Source: Bacteroidales bacterium (GTDB taxonomy: Bacteria; Bacteroidota; Bacteroidia; Bacteroidales; UBA12077). From it: a stretch of DNA of 34,035 nt. The position numbers and the translations under genes were made by a program. This document shows, one piece after another, positions 6,898 through 15,863 of the stretch. The stretch's first letter is position 1. The number at the start of each line of letters is the position of its first letter. The notes below the pieces were generated by a model, which saw nothing but the letters and a program-made list of their open reading frames with translations, searched no databases and was not told where the DNA came from. Location: contig JAGXLC010000012.1 in NCBI GenBank assembly GCA_018334875.1, forward strand, positions 1 to 34,035, written 5' to 3'.

Positions 6898-7932
6898 ATG
6901 ATGAATAAATTATTTAGAGGATTTTTGATGATTACACTTATTGGTGTTCTGGCGGGGGGGTGCAAGACTGATAGCGGTGATAGTGGTGATAGCGGAGGAA
7001 AAAAGCGGCAGCAGCAGGGGGTGATGCCCAGTGTAACCGGTAAGACAGGTGAACTTGTTGTTGTGATGGATACAAGTAAGTTTAACGGCGAAACCGGTCT
7101 GCCCGTTAAACAAAGCCTGAGTGCTGTTTTCAAGGGACTGCCCCAAGCGGAACCCATATTTGATTTGGTTAATATTCCCCACAGGGCCCTGGATAAAGGA
7201 TTCAGAACACACCGAAATGTGTTGAGGGTGGATGTTGATAAGAAATATACCGAACCCAAATTTGCTGTTAAAAAAAATGTTTTTGCCAGTCCTCAGACCT
7301 TTGTGGAAGCTCAGGCTCCTAGCGATTCGGCGCTTAAAAGGCTTTTTGAAAACAGCGGGGATGATGTGGCACAGAGATTTGTTGAAGGAGAATGGAATCG
7401 CTATATCAATCTTTATAGAGGCATGCGCAAACAAGGTGTCATGGATCATGTGAAGAATAAGTTCGGAGTCTCAATGGTTATTCCCAAAGGGTATAGCCTG
7501 GATAAGGATACCACCCATTTTTCCTGGATTGCCAAAGAAGCCCCGCGATATACCCAGGCTTTTCTGGTTTATAAATTTCCCTATTCCGGCGAAGAGACTT
7601 TTACGCCTGGTTATCTGGCTCAAATGCGTAACAGATTTACCAGGAGGTTTGTTCCCGGTCCCTCACCCAATTCTTATATGACCATAGAAACTTCGGTGAC
7701 ACCGCATTTTGAGGAAAAAGTCGTTAACGGTCACACGGTTTACGAATTCAGGAGCTTATGGAAAGTGCAAAACGATTTTATGGGAGGCCCTTTTGTCTCT
7801 TATTCTGTATTTGATGAAAGTACGGGTAATGTAGTGACTGTTGACGGATTTGTCTATGCACCCAGGTTCGACAAAAGAAACTATGTGCGGCAGGTAGAAG
7901 CAATTCTTCAAACCCTGGAACTTGCCAGGTAG
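6898..7932 (+). CDS. DUF4837 family lipoprotein of unknown function
   Basis: A 344-residue protein with a lipoprotein signal: a hydrophobic segment, then LAGGC with Cys22 as the lipidation site (ATG at 6901 would serve equally well). After the Cys comes a short acidic Asp-Ser-Gly repeat (DSGDSGDSG, encoded by three near-identical 9-base units), then PSVTGKTGELVVVMD. The whole body looks like the Bacteroidota DUF4837 family: a PxxxGxxGEL-like start, an LPQAEPIFDLVNIPH segment and a C-terminal FVYAPRFDKRNYVRQVEAIL helix. The function of the family is unknown. Acidic residues soon after the lipidated Cys recall surface-export signals of Bacteroidota lipoproteins, so display on the cell surface is possible. 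It appears to be the last gene of the envelope cluster, followed by a terminator. Confidence 0.85.
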   Translation: MMNKLFRGFLMITLIGVLAGGCKTDSGDSGDSGGKKRQQQGVMPSVTGKTGELVVVMDTSKFNGETGLPVKQSLSAVFKGLPQAEPIFDLVNIPHRALDKGFRTHRNVLRVDVDKKYTEPKFAVKKNVFASPQTFVEAQAPSDSALKRLFENSGDDVAQRFVEGEWNRYINLYRGMRKQGVMDHVKNKFGVSMVIPKGYSLDKDTTHFSWIAKEAPRYTQAFLVYKFPYSGEETFTPGYLAQMRNRFTRRFVPGPSPNSYMTIETSVTPHFEEKVVNGHTVYEFRSLWKVQNDFMGGPFVSYSVFDESTGNVVTVDGFVYAPRFDKRNYVRQVEAILQTLELAR

Positions 7933-7957
7933 TTTGGGCATCGACATACCTTCATAT

Positions 7958-8008
7958 TACCGGGATCAAATCAGATATACCTTTATCAATTTATGATCCC
8001 GGTATTTT
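7958..8008 (+). terminator. Intrinsic terminator after the DUF4837 gene
   Basis: TACCGGGATCA (7958-7968) pairs perfectly with TGATCCCGGTA (7994-8004), 11 base pairs, followed by TTTTATTAATTTT. The 25-base loop is long, but contains a small inner GATA/TATC pairing. Confidence 0.6.
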
Positions 8009-8041
8009 ATTAATTTTACACCCTTAATCTAAAAGAGTACC

Positions 8042-9478
8042 ATGGAACTTACGTTACAAAAAGTTCGCGAAAGGGAACTGGATATATCGGTAATATATAT
8101 TGCTGAAAAACAGGCTGATTTTTCAGATTATTCCTTTACTACGACTGAACTGGAATATATTAAGAAGCAAATCAAGGCGAATAAGAAAGCGATTGACATT
8201 AATTCCTATTTTAAGTGGTCGTACATTCGTATTATAGAAACTGAAAAACCGGAATATAAGGCTTGGGAGAAAATGCGGAAGCAGGCTTCGGAACTTTATG
8301 GCACGTTAAAGAAAAATGAACATGAGGAAATTCTGATTGTTGATGTTTCAGGGAGGAATAAACTGGTGAAAGCTTTTTTGGAAGGATTGCTATTAAGTCA
8401 TTACCAGTTTCTGAAATATAAGAGCGATGAAGGAGAGAAAAAGAATCTACTGAAGCGGATTCAGGTGTTAAGTGAAGGGATAAGGGAAGAAGTTCTGAAT
8501 GAACTGAAGATTCTGTGTACCGCAGTATATCAAGCCAGAGACCTGGTTAATGAGCCGCCTTCCCGTTTAAATGCAGTGCAGTTGGGTGAGGAGTTTCAGA
8601 GACTTGCCGGGGAGGCCGGATTTACTGCTGATGTATTTAATAAGAAAAAGATTGAAAGTTTACGCCTTTATGGCCTTCTTGCTGTGAACCGGGGTAGCCT
8701 GGATCCGCCGACATTTACTGTTATGGAATGGAAACCAGACAATTCCGCAAACGAGAAACCTGTTGTTTTAATAGGTAAGGGTATTGTATACGATACGGGT
8801 GGAATCAGTTTGAAACCTACGTCAGGTATGCTGGATATGAAATCGGATATGGCCGGCGGAGCCACAGTGGCAGGGATTATGTATGCTGCGGCCCGGTCGG
8901 AATTACCTGTGCATTTGATAGGACTGGTACCAGCTACGGATAATCGGCCTGATGGAAACGCTTATACGCCTGGTGATGTGATAACCATGCACAGTGACAA
9001 AACTGTGGAAGTTATCAATACCGATGCAGAGGGACGGATGATCCTGGCCGATGCCCTTAGTTTGGCAAAACAGTATGACCCTGAAATTGTGTTTGATTTT
9101 GCCACCCTAACCGGTTCTGCTTCTTTGGCTATAGGGCCTCAGGGAATTGTGGCAATGGGAAATATAGCCCGTTCGATCTTTGATAAGGTGGTTGAAAGTG
9201 GTGACAATACCTACGAAAGGATCGTGGAGTTACCCCTTTGGGAAGAATATAACGAGATGATTAAATCTGATATCGCAGATATTAAGAATGCTGGTGGCCG
9301 GGAGGCCGGAGCAATTACTGCCGGCAAATTTCTGGAACATTTTACAAATTATCCCTGGATTCATTTTGATATTGCTCCTACAGCCTATCTGGATAAAAAT
9401 GATGCCTATCGCCCGAAAGGTGGAACTGGAGTTGGGGTTAGGCTCATGTATGATTTTCTGAAAAACCATAAATTATAG
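8042..9478 (+). CDS. M17 leucyl aminopeptidase
   Basis: A 478-residue cytosolic peptidase that removes N-terminal amino acids using two metal ions. The C-terminal catalytic domain carries the family signature NTDAEGR at residues 326-332, with metal-ligand Lys246 and Asp251 in GKGIVYDTGGISLKP and a further SDMAGGA motif. The N-terminal part (1-160) is a more variable regulatory domain, as usual for this family. It is flanked by a terminator upstream and by pdxA 34 bases downstream, so it may share a transcript with pdxA. The exact substrate preference cannot be read from the sequence. Confidence 0.94.
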   Translation: MELTLQKVRERELDISVIYIAEKQADFSDYSFTTTELEYIKKQIKANKKAIDINSYFKWSYIRIIETEKPEYKAWEKMRKQASELYGTLKKNEHEEILIVDVSGRNKLVKAFLEGLLLSHYQFLKYKSDEGEKKNLLKRIQVLSEGIREEVLNELKILCTAVYQARDLVNEPPSRLNAVQLGEEFQRLAGEAGFTADVFNKKKIESLRLYGLLAVNRGSLDPPTFTVMEWKPDNSANEKPVVLIGKGIVYDTGGISLKPTSGMLDMKSDMAGGATVAGIMYAAARSELPVHLIGLVPATDNRPDGNAYTPGDVITMHSDKTVEVINTDAEGRMILADALSLAKQYDPEIVFDFATLTGSASLAIGPQGIVAMGNIARSIFDKVVESGDNTYERIVELPLWEEYNEMIKSDIADIKNAGGREAGAITAGKFLEHFTNYPWIHFDIAPTAYLDKNDAYRPKGGTGVGVRLMYDFLKNHKL

Positions 9479-9512
9479 ACGACAGATTTACGAATCAAAA
9501 AATATTTGGAAT

Positions 9513-10565
9513 ATGGATCAGGAGAAAATAAAAGTAGGAATTACACATGGCGATATAAATGGCATTGGCTACGAAATCATCCTGAAAACCTTAATGGATA
9601 ATCGCATCACTGAGTTTTGTGTGCCTGTTGTATATGGTTCGGCGAAGGTTGCCGCATACCACAGAAAAGCTTTGGACATTAAAAATTTTAATTTGAATAT
9701 TATAAAAGATGCCAGTATGGCAAATCCGAATAAGCCCCACGTGATCAATTGCCTGGATGAAAATATCCGGGTTGAGCTGGGAAAGTCTGTGGTTAGTGCG
9801 GGTAAGGCTTCTGTACAGGCCCTGGATAAAGCTGTAGAAGATCTGAAAAAAGGGAAGATCGATGTGTTGGTAACTGCTCCGATCAACAAGGAGAACATTC
9901 AGGCGGAGAATTTTAATTTTCCCGGTCACACCGAATATCTGATGGAACATTTTCAGGCTGATGAGGTCCTGATGTTAATGGTCAGTGATGTAATGAAAGT
10001 AGGAGTGGTAACGGGCCACCTTTCCTTAAGACAGGTTCCAGAAGTTTTAACACAGGATTTGATTTTAAGAAAGCTCAATATACTTAATAAATCGCTTTTG
10101 CAGGATTTTAAAATCCGAAAGCCCAGGATAGCTGTCTTTGGTTTAAATCCGCATGCCAGTGACGGAGGTCTTTTGGGAAAAGAAGAGAACGACATTATTA
10201 TTCCTGCTATTCAGCGGGCCAAGGAAAGTAATATTATGGCTTTTGGACCCTATCCTGCGGATGGATTTTTTGGTTCGAGAAACCTCAGGAAATTTGATGC
10301 CATTCTGGCCATGTATCATGATCAGGGTCTTGGTCCTTTTAAGGCCATCTCCTTCGATGAAGGGGTGAACTATACCGCGGGACTGAATATTGTAAGGACT
10401 TCTCCTGCGCATGGTACTGCTTATGAGCTGGCCGGAAAGAATGAGGCATCACCTGCTTCATTCAGAAATGCTTTGTTCCTGGCCCTGGACATTTACAAGA
10501 ACAGGAAAGAATACGAAGAGTTGTCTTCCAGTCCTTTGGAATCGCAGGATAAATCTGATATCTAA
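9513..10565 (+). CDS. pdxA: 4-hydroxythreonine-4-phosphate dehydrogenase
   Basis: A 350-residue protein. PdxA oxidises 4-phosphohydroxythreonine with NAD+ in the DXP-dependent route to pyridoxal phosphate; it is a cytosolic metal-dependent dimer. Motifs visible: the N-terminal GITHGDINGIGYEI; FPGHTEYLMEHF, with a metal-binding His; GLNPHASDGGLLGKEE; and MYHDQGLGPFK, with another metal-binding His. The C-terminus has the family's RTSPAHGTAYELAGK segment. The deoxyxylulose 5-phosphate precursor is shared with Dxr, encoded 6 kb upstream. The gene is convergent with queG; the 93-base gap holds only a weak stem (CCTTGT/ACAAGG). Confidence 0.96.
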   Translation: MDQEKIKVGITHGDINGIGYEIILKTLMDNRITEFCVPVVYGSAKVAAYHRKALDIKNFNLNIIKDASMANPNKPHVINCLDENIRVELGKSVVSAGKASVQALDKAVEDLKKGKIDVLVTAPINKENIQAENFNFPGHTEYLMEHFQADEVLMLMVSDVMKVGVVTGHLSLRQVPEVLTQDLILRKLNILNKSLLQDFKIRKPRIAVFGLNPHASDGGLLGKEENDIIIPAIQRAKESNIMAFGPYPADGFFGSRNLRKFDAILAMYHDQGLGPFKAISFDEGVNYTAGLNIVRTSPAHGTAYELAGKNEASPASFRNALFLALDIYKNRKEYEELSSSPLESQDKSDI

Positions 10566-10658
10566 GATTTTTGCATAGAAAGACCTTGTAATAAAAGGCT
10601 CAAGACAAGGAAATAAGCAGAAAGCACAGATGGTGCCGCATTTATTTTTTTAAACTTG

Positions 10659-11594
10659 TTATTGTTCAGAATCTTTCAGGAAGTTGATGTTTTTCATTAA
10701 CCCTTCGTACTTGATCCGCTTTACTGCAGAATTTTTTAACATTGTTTTGAAATGTTCCCGGGAGAGATTTTCCCATTCGGATCTGGATAAGTAAAGCAGA
10801 TCCGGATGCGGGTTTAGGTCTTCATGAGTATGGGGTCGGGATTTCCGGTTCCAGGGGCAGACATCCTGGCAAATATCACACCCAAAAATCCAATCTTCAT
10901 ATTGTCCTTTAAACGCCTGAGGTATTTCTTTTTTGTGCTCAATGGTCAGATAGGATAGGCATCGTGAAGCGTCTATTTTGTATGGTTCGGTAAGTGCTCC
11001 GGTAGGGCAGGCATCTATGCACCTGCGGCAATTTCCGCAGTAATCCTTTACCGGTTCATCATATTCCAGTTCCAGGTCGATGATGAGTTCTCCGATTAAG
11101 ATAAATGAACCGTATTTTTGGGATATCAGATTGGTATTCTTACCCAGCCATCCCAAACCTCCTTTTTGTGCCCAGATTTTATCCATAACAGGCGCTGAAT
11201 CAACAAAAGGTCTGCCATTGACTTCGGCAATTTCCTCCCGGATAAACTTCAGCAGATCTTTCAGCATATGTTTCATCACAAAATGGTAATCTTTGCCATA
11301 GGCGTACTTTGCAATCTGGTAAGTATCGGTTCTCTGCTGTTTTTCGGGGAAGTAATTCATAATTACCGAAATTACCGATTTGGCATTATCTATTAATCGC
11401 GTAGGATCTGTTCTTTTGTCGAAGTAGTTTTCCATATACTGCATATGGCCATGTCGCCCCTCATTCAGCCATTGCTTTAGCTGCTCGGATTCCTTATCCA
11501 GAAATTCTGCCCTGGAAATACCACAATCCAAAAATCCAAGGCTGCGGGCCCTGGATTTAATCAATGCACTGTTTTTTTGTTTTTCATTGGCCAT
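10659..11594 (-). CDS. queG: Epoxyqueuosine reductase
   Basis: A 311-residue cobalamin-dependent iron-sulfur enzyme making the last step of queuosine synthesis in tRNA, reducing epoxyqueuosine. The likely catalytic Asp132 is in PFVDSAPVMDK, followed by GGLGWLGKNTNLIS. Two 4Fe-4S clusters are coordinated by Cys186, 189, 192 and 196 (CGNCRRCIDACPTGA) and by Cys212, 239, 242 and 246 (GCDICQDVCPWNR). Its ATG is one base away from the stop of sufT, so it is the last gene of the suf operon: a client protein made together with its cluster assembly machinery. About 310 residues is the short form of the family, lacking a C-terminal HEAT-like extension. Confidence 0.95.
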   Translation of the reverse strand: MANEKQKNSALIKSRARSLGFLDCGISRAEFLDKESEQLKQWLNEGRHGHMQYMENYFDKRTDPTRLIDNAKSVISVIMNYFPEKQQRTDTYQIAKYAYGKDYHFVMKHMLKDLLKFIREEIAEVNGRPFVDSAPVMDKIWAQKGGLGWLGKNTNLISQKYGSFILIGELIIDLELEYDEPVKDYCGNCRRCIDACPTGALTEPYKIDASRCLSYLTIEHKKEIPQAFKGQYEDWIFGCDICQDVCPWNRKSRPHTHEDLNPHPDLLYLSRSEWENLSREHFKTMLKNSAVKRIKYEGLMKNINFLKDSEQ

Positions 11595-11595
11595 A

Positions 11596-11919
11596 TTAAA
11601 TCAATCCAAGTTCCAGCTTGGCTTCATCCGACATCATGTCTTTATCCCATGGAGGGTCAAAGACCAGATTGACCTTAGCCTGGTTAACACCATCAATATT
11701 TTTGACCTGGTACTCCACTTCCTGGAGTATTTGGTCTGCTATTGGACAATTTGGCGCCGTAAGGGTCATTTCGATTTCTACGTTATTGCTTTCATCTACG
11801 TCAATATTATAGATCAGCCCCAGATCGTAGATGTTTACAGGTATTTCCGGATCGTATATGTTTTTTAGCACGTTGATAATTTTACTTTCCAGTGCCGTAT
11901 AATCTTTTTGATCACTCAT
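11596..11919 (-). CDS. sufT: SufT-like MIP18 (DUF59) family Fe-S maturation factor
   Basis: A 107-residue single-domain protein. The MIP18/DUF59 core is plain: DPEIPVNIYDLGLIY at about residues 23-37, then MTLTAPNCPI with the conserved Cys58, and a C-terminal VFDPPWDKDMMSDEAK. Proteins of this family help deliver or mature 4Fe-4S clusters in target proteins. Its position between sufE and queG in the operon supports a role in Suf. The related PaaD and YitW proteins share the fold; context favours SufT. Gaps to neighbours are 1 base (queG) and 11 bases (sufE). Confidence 0.88.
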   Translation of the reverse strand: MSDQKDYTALESKIINVLKNIYDPEIPVNIYDLGLIYNIDVDESNNVEIEMTLTAPNCPIADQILQEVEYQVKNIDGVNQAKVNLVFDPPWDKDMMSDEAKLELGLI

Positions 11920-11930
11920 AAAGTTCAGAT

Positions 11931-12356
11931 TTATTGGTTTTGCTTGAATTCGTAAGCCATGGCATAGGCTTTTATTTTATTGATCATTGCCAGCAATCCG
12001 TTGGAACGCGTGGGTGAAAGATTCTCCCTTAGCCCGATTTCATCTATGAAATAGAGGTCTGCATCTTTGATCTCTTCAGATTTTTTTCCGGAGAGCACCT
12101 TAATTAATAAGGCAACCAAGCCTTTGGTGATAATGGCGTCGCTGTCTCCCCTAAAAACCAGCTTGTCTCCATCCATTTCTGCATGAAGCCATACTTTTGA
12201 CTGACAACCCTCTATCAGGTTTTCTTCTGTTTTTTCCCGTGGATCCATCTCAGGAAGCTCCTTGCTCAGTTCAATCAAATAGTTGTACTTATCCATCCAG
12301 TCATCAAACAGAGCAAATTCTTCGACAATTTCTTGTTGTTTTTTGTTTACCGTCAT
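11931..12356 (-). CDS. sufE: SufE sulfur-acceptor protein
   Basis: A 141-residue cytosolic protein. It takes persulfide sulfur from SufS and passes it to SufB. The acceptor Cys51 is in LIEGCQSKVWL, the hallmark of SufE. The N-terminal FALFDDWMDKYNYLIELSK and the C-terminal SPTRSNGLLAMINKIKAYA helices match the family. It directly follows sufS with an 11-base gap, the usual pairing. Confidence 0.95.
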   Translation of the reverse strand: MTVNKKQQEIVEEFALFDDWMDKYNYLIELSKELPEMDPREKTEENLIEGCQSKVWLHAEMDGDKLVFRGDSDAIITKGLVALLIKVLSGKKSEEIKDADLYFIDEIGLRENLSPTRSNGLLAMINKIKAYAMAYEFKQNQ

Positions 12357-12367
12357 AAAAGGTATCT

Positions 12368-13600
12368 TTATCCAAACATTTCATTTACTTTTATTAACGC
12401 ATCATAAAAGTGATCTATTTCATCCTTTGTATTATACATAGCAAAAGAGCATCGTACGGTCCCTTCAATACCAAAATGGTCCATCAGGGGTTCATTACAG
12501 TGATGTCCTGTTCGGACGGCAACCCCCATTTTATCCAGCACCATTCCGGTATCGTAATGGTGGATGTTCCCGATGAGAAAGGATATCACGCCAATTTTTC
12601 GCTCTGACGTACCATAAATGGTTAATCCGGGGATATCCCTTAGCCGGGAGGTGGCGTACTCAAGCAATGCTTTCTCATGGTCCGCGATTGCATCTACACC
12701 TATCTTGTGAAGATATTTTAATGCTTCCGCCATACCAATAGCTCCCACATAATTGGGAGTGCCCGCTTCAAACTTAAAAGGCAGGGAATTGTAAGTGGTG
12801 CGCTCAAACGTGACCTTATGGATCATTTCTCCCCCGGTTTGATAAGGGGGAAGATCTTCCAGCCATTTTTCTTTACCATAAAGGACCCCCGTTCCATTGG
12901 GTCCATATATTTTATGTCCGGAAAAGACAAAAAAGTCACAGTCCAATTCTTGTACATCCAGGGTTTGATGCTGGACACTTTGAGCTCCGTCTACCAATAC
13001 GGGGATATCCTTTTGGTGTGCCAGGGCGGTTATTTTTTTAACATCATTGATTGTCCCCAGTGAATTGGATATGTGGTTTATGGAAACAAGTTTGGTGTTC
13101 CCGGAGAGCATCTTTTCATATTCTTCCATAATGATTTCGCCGCGGTCATTGATGGGCACTACCTTTAAACGGGCGTTTTTCCTGTCACAAAGAACCTGCC
13201 ACGGTACAATGTTGGCATGGTGTTCCAGTTCTGCTATGATAATTTCATCGCCCTCTTCCACGTATTTCTCTCCGAATGAATAGGCTATTGCATTGATTGA
13301 ATGCGTGGTGCCGCCTGTGAAGATGATTTCATTGGTGCTTCGGGCATTGATGAATTCTCGGACTTGCTTCCTTGCATTTTCATACTCCTCGGTGAGTTGT
13401 GTGCTAAGATAATGAACACCCCGGTGTATATTGCTGTTCTTCAGAGAGTAAATTTCATTGACCTTGTCTATAACCGGTTTGGGTTTTTGGGTCGTAGCAG
13501 CATTATCAAAGTAAATTAGCGGATGGTTGTATATCTGCTGATTAAGGATTGGAAAATCCTTGCGAATGGTTTCTATGTCAAAGCTTTTCACCTGATTCAT
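12368..13600 (-). CDS. sufS: SufS cysteine desulfurase
   Basis: A 410-residue PLP-dependent aminotransferase-class V enzyme converting cysteine to alanine and leaving persulfide on its active-site Cys. The PLP Lys230 is in FSGHKIYGPNGTG and the persulfide Cys368 in RTGHHCNEPLM, the short-loop arrangement of group II (SufS-type) desulfurases. Other conserved parts are FDNAATTQKP near the N-terminus and LVDGAQSVQH in the cofactor region. Together with SufE and the SufBCD scaffold it supplies sulfur for cluster building. The gap to sufD is 59 bases. Confidence 0.96.
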   Translation of the reverse strand: MNQVKSFDIETIRKDFPILNQQIYNHPLIYFDNAATTQKPKPVIDKVNEIYSLKNSNIHRGVHYLSTQLTEEYENARKQVREFINARSTNEIIFTGGTTHSINAIAYSFGEKYVEEGDEIIIAELEHHANIVPWQVLCDRKNARLKVVPINDRGEIIMEEYEKMLSGNTKLVSINHISNSLGTINDVKKITALAHQKDIPVLVDGAQSVQHQTLDVQELDCDFFVFSGHKIYGPNGTGVLYGKEKWLEDLPPYQTGGEMIHKVTFERTTYNSLPFKFEAGTPNYVGAIGMAEALKYLHKIGVDAIADHEKALLEYATSRLRDIPGLTIYGTSERKIGVISFLIGNIHHYDTGMVLDKMGVAVRTGHHCNEPLMDHFGIEGTVRCSFAMYNTKDEIDHFYDALIKVNEMFG

Positions 13601-13659
13601 AACGCATAGTAACAGTTTAAAAAGGATAATGCCTTTTTAATTCATAATAAACCGCCTCA

Positions 13660-15039
13660 TCAGTTCTTGCCAGGTTCACCGCAATGCATTTCACAGTAAT
13701 TACATCTGGAAAGTTCTCCTCTCAGGCGTTTTTCCACCAATTCATGAATTCTTTCTTTCAGGGGTTCAATATTGATCTCACCGATAATTTCGTGGGCAAA
13801 TGCGTACATCAGCAGCAATTGGGCCTCTTTGTAGGGTATGCCTCTGCTTCTGAGATAAAACAATGCATCCTCGTTTAGCTGCCCTGAGGTCCCTCCATGA
13901 CTGCATTTAACGTCATCGGCATAAATTTCAAGCTGAGGTTTGGAATTCATTTTGGCATCATCGGTCAGGAGAATGTTGTTGTTGGCCTGATAGGCCTCAG
14001 TCTTCTGAGCATCCCGGCGAACCAAAATTTTCCCGGTGAATGCACCGGTTGCGATATCATCCAGTATCCCTTTAAATAGCTGGTTGCTTCTTGAGTTGGG
14101 GTAAGCATGGTCTATATGCACATAATTGTCTATGTGCTGGCTTCTGTCGGCCATATAGAGCCCCAGTGTATGATTCTCACAATTTTCACCGTTGAGTCGC
14201 ATGTGAAAATTGTTACGAACCAATCCTCCGTGAAGGGTTATGGTATTGGATACCACATTGCTGTCCCTTTCCTGATTCAGGTATATATTGGATATTTGTG
14301 TAGAGCCGTTGTGCTCATTTTGCACACGGTTAAACTGCAAATGTGCATTCTGCCCTGCAAAAATCTCACTTACTGAGTTCGTCAGGAAATTTCTTGCTGA
14401 AAGGGTATGATCGCATACAATGATTTTGGCTTCACCGCCTTCTTCAATAACGAAGAGGTTTCTGTGTTGAGACAACCCGTTCTCCTCGTCCATTAATAGA
14501 TTGATAATCTGTACAGGCTTGTCCATCACTGTTCCTTCAGGCACGTAAATAAAAACGCCATCCTGTGCAAAAGCAGTATTCAGGGCTGTCAGGCCTTCAT
14601 CTTCCGAATCGGCATACTGATTATAGTGTGTTTTTACAAGATCCGGATAATTATTGGCTGCTTCACGGAAGCTGGAGATAATCACCCCATTGGGCAGTTC
14701 TTTCCGGGGTGTTTTATTTTCATAGAACCAGCCATTCAGCAACAGCACCACATGGGTATCCAGCTCAGGTACATCACACCTGAAGATATCATCGAGATTG
14801 AAATCAATCTTTTTAGGCTGGATATAACTCCTGTAATTTTTTTCAAACGCCGGATTCAGATCAGTATATTTGTACTTTTCAATTTTATTATGGGGAAATC
14901 CATTTTTCTGAAAATTTTGAATGGCTTTCTCCCTTTTGTCATTGATATATGTAGGAAGACCGTCTTTCAGATATTCAAGATTTTTATAGAAATAGTCGGT
15001 ATAACGGTCTTTTAAATCTAATTTGGTATCGGTACCCAT
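13660..15039 (-). CDS. sufD: SufD scaffold subunit
   Basis: A 459-residue partner of SufB in the SufBC2D scaffold. The beta-helix core and the C-terminal motif KCSHGGTSGQLNEDALFYLRSRGI-like segment (near residues 391-414) match the SufB/SufD superfamily; it is shorter and more divergent than SufB and lacks the SufB CDSML motif. An unusual feature is the C-terminal end: RCNYCEMHCG, a Cys-x2-Cys-x3-Cys group (Cys446, 449 and 453) before the final six residues. Whether these bind metal is unknown. The gene lies between sufC (23-base gap) and sufS. Confidence 0.94.
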   Translation of the reverse strand: MGTDTKLDLKDRYTDYFYKNLEYLKDGLPTYINDKREKAIQNFQKNGFPHNKIEKYKYTDLNPAFEKNYRSYIQPKKIDFNLDDIFRCDVPELDTHVVLLLNGWFYENKTPRKELPNGVIISSFREAANNYPDLVKTHYNQYADSEDEGLTALNTAFAQDGVFIYVPEGTVMDKPVQIINLLMDEENGLSQHRNLFVIEEGGEAKIIVCDHTLSARNFLTNSVSEIFAGQNAHLQFNRVQNEHNGSTQISNIYLNQERDSNVVSNTITLHGGLVRNNFHMRLNGENCENHTLGLYMADRSQHIDNYVHIDHAYPNSRSNQLFKGILDDIATGAFTGKILVRRDAQKTEAYQANNNILLTDDAKMNSKPQLEIYADDVKCSHGGTSGQLNEDALFYLRSRGIPYKEAQLLLMYAFAHEIIGEINIEPLKERIHELVEKRLRGELSRCNYCEMHCGEPGKN

Positions 15040-15062
15040 AGGTTCTTTTTTAATGCACGTGA

Positions 15063-15818
15063 TTACTTAGTAGCTACTTCTTTTGCAAGCCATTCATAGC
15101 CTTTGTCTTCAAGCTCGAGGGCGAGATGCTTGTCACCAGATTTAACAATCCTGCCATCGTACAGAACATGTACTCTGTCCGGGATGATATAATTTAAAAG
15201 TCTTTGATAGTGAGTTATCACGATCGTGGCGTTATCATCCGATTTCAAGGTATTTACGCCATGAGCCACTATTCTCAGGGCATCAATATCCAGTCCCGAA
15301 TCTGTTTCATCAAGTATTGAAAGCTTGGGATTCAACATAGCCATTTGAAAAATTTCATTCCGCTTTTTCTCACCCCCTGAAAAACCTTCATTAACCGAAC
15401 GATTGGTAAGATTGGAATTGATCTGCACAAGATCCTTTTTTTTCCTCACCATTTTTAAGAAATCCGATGATTTAATGGGTTCCAGACCCTTGTGTTTGCG
15501 CTGTTCGTTTATGGCAGTTTTTAAGAAGTTCATCATACTAACTCCCGGTATTTCCACCGGATATTGAAATCCCAGGAAAATCCCTTCTTTTGCGCGCTCT
15601 TCGGGATCCATCTCCAGGAGGTTCTTACCTTCGTAAAGGATTTCTCCCTCAGTAATTTCAAAAAGGTCCCTTCCTGCCAAAACCGAAGCGAGCGTACTCT
15701 TACCCGAACCATTGGGACCCATGATGGCATGAATCTCTCCTTTATTTACCTTCAGATCGATCCCTTTTAATATTTCATTCCCTTCTATTGCTGTATGTAG
15801 ATTTTTTATTTCAAGCAT
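15063..15818 (-). CDS. sufC: SufC ATPase of the Fe-S scaffold
   Basis: A 251-residue ABC-type ATPase that powers conformational change in SufBC2D. Walker A is GPNGSGKST, the signature is GFSGGEKKRNE, and the Walker B region reads LSILDETDSGLDIDAL, with the SufC-type DETDSGLD in place of the usual DEPTSGLD. The switch His is in IVITHYQRLLNYI. Its length is typical. It sits between sufB (45-base gap) and sufD. Confidence 0.97.
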   Translation of the reverse strand: MLEIKNLHTAIEGNEILKGIDLKVNKGEIHAIMGPNGSGKSTLASVLAGRDLFEITEGEILYEGKNLLEMDPEERAKEGIFLGFQYPVEIPGVSMMNFLKTAINEQRKHKGLEPIKSSDFLKMVRKKKDLVQINSNLTNRSVNEGFSGGEKKRNEIFQMAMLNPKLSILDETDSGLDIDALRIVAHGVNTLKSDDNATIVITHYQRLLNYIIPDRVHVLYDGRIVKSGDKHLALELEDKGYEWLAKEVATK

Positions 15819-15863
15819 TTTTCAGATGATTTTTAGTTTTTGACGATTTGTGTTCATTAAACA

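Noticed and set aside
10584-10610. CCTTGT/ACAAGG stem between pdxA and queG
   Set aside because: Only 6 base pairs with a 15-base loop and no T run; too weak to call a terminator.
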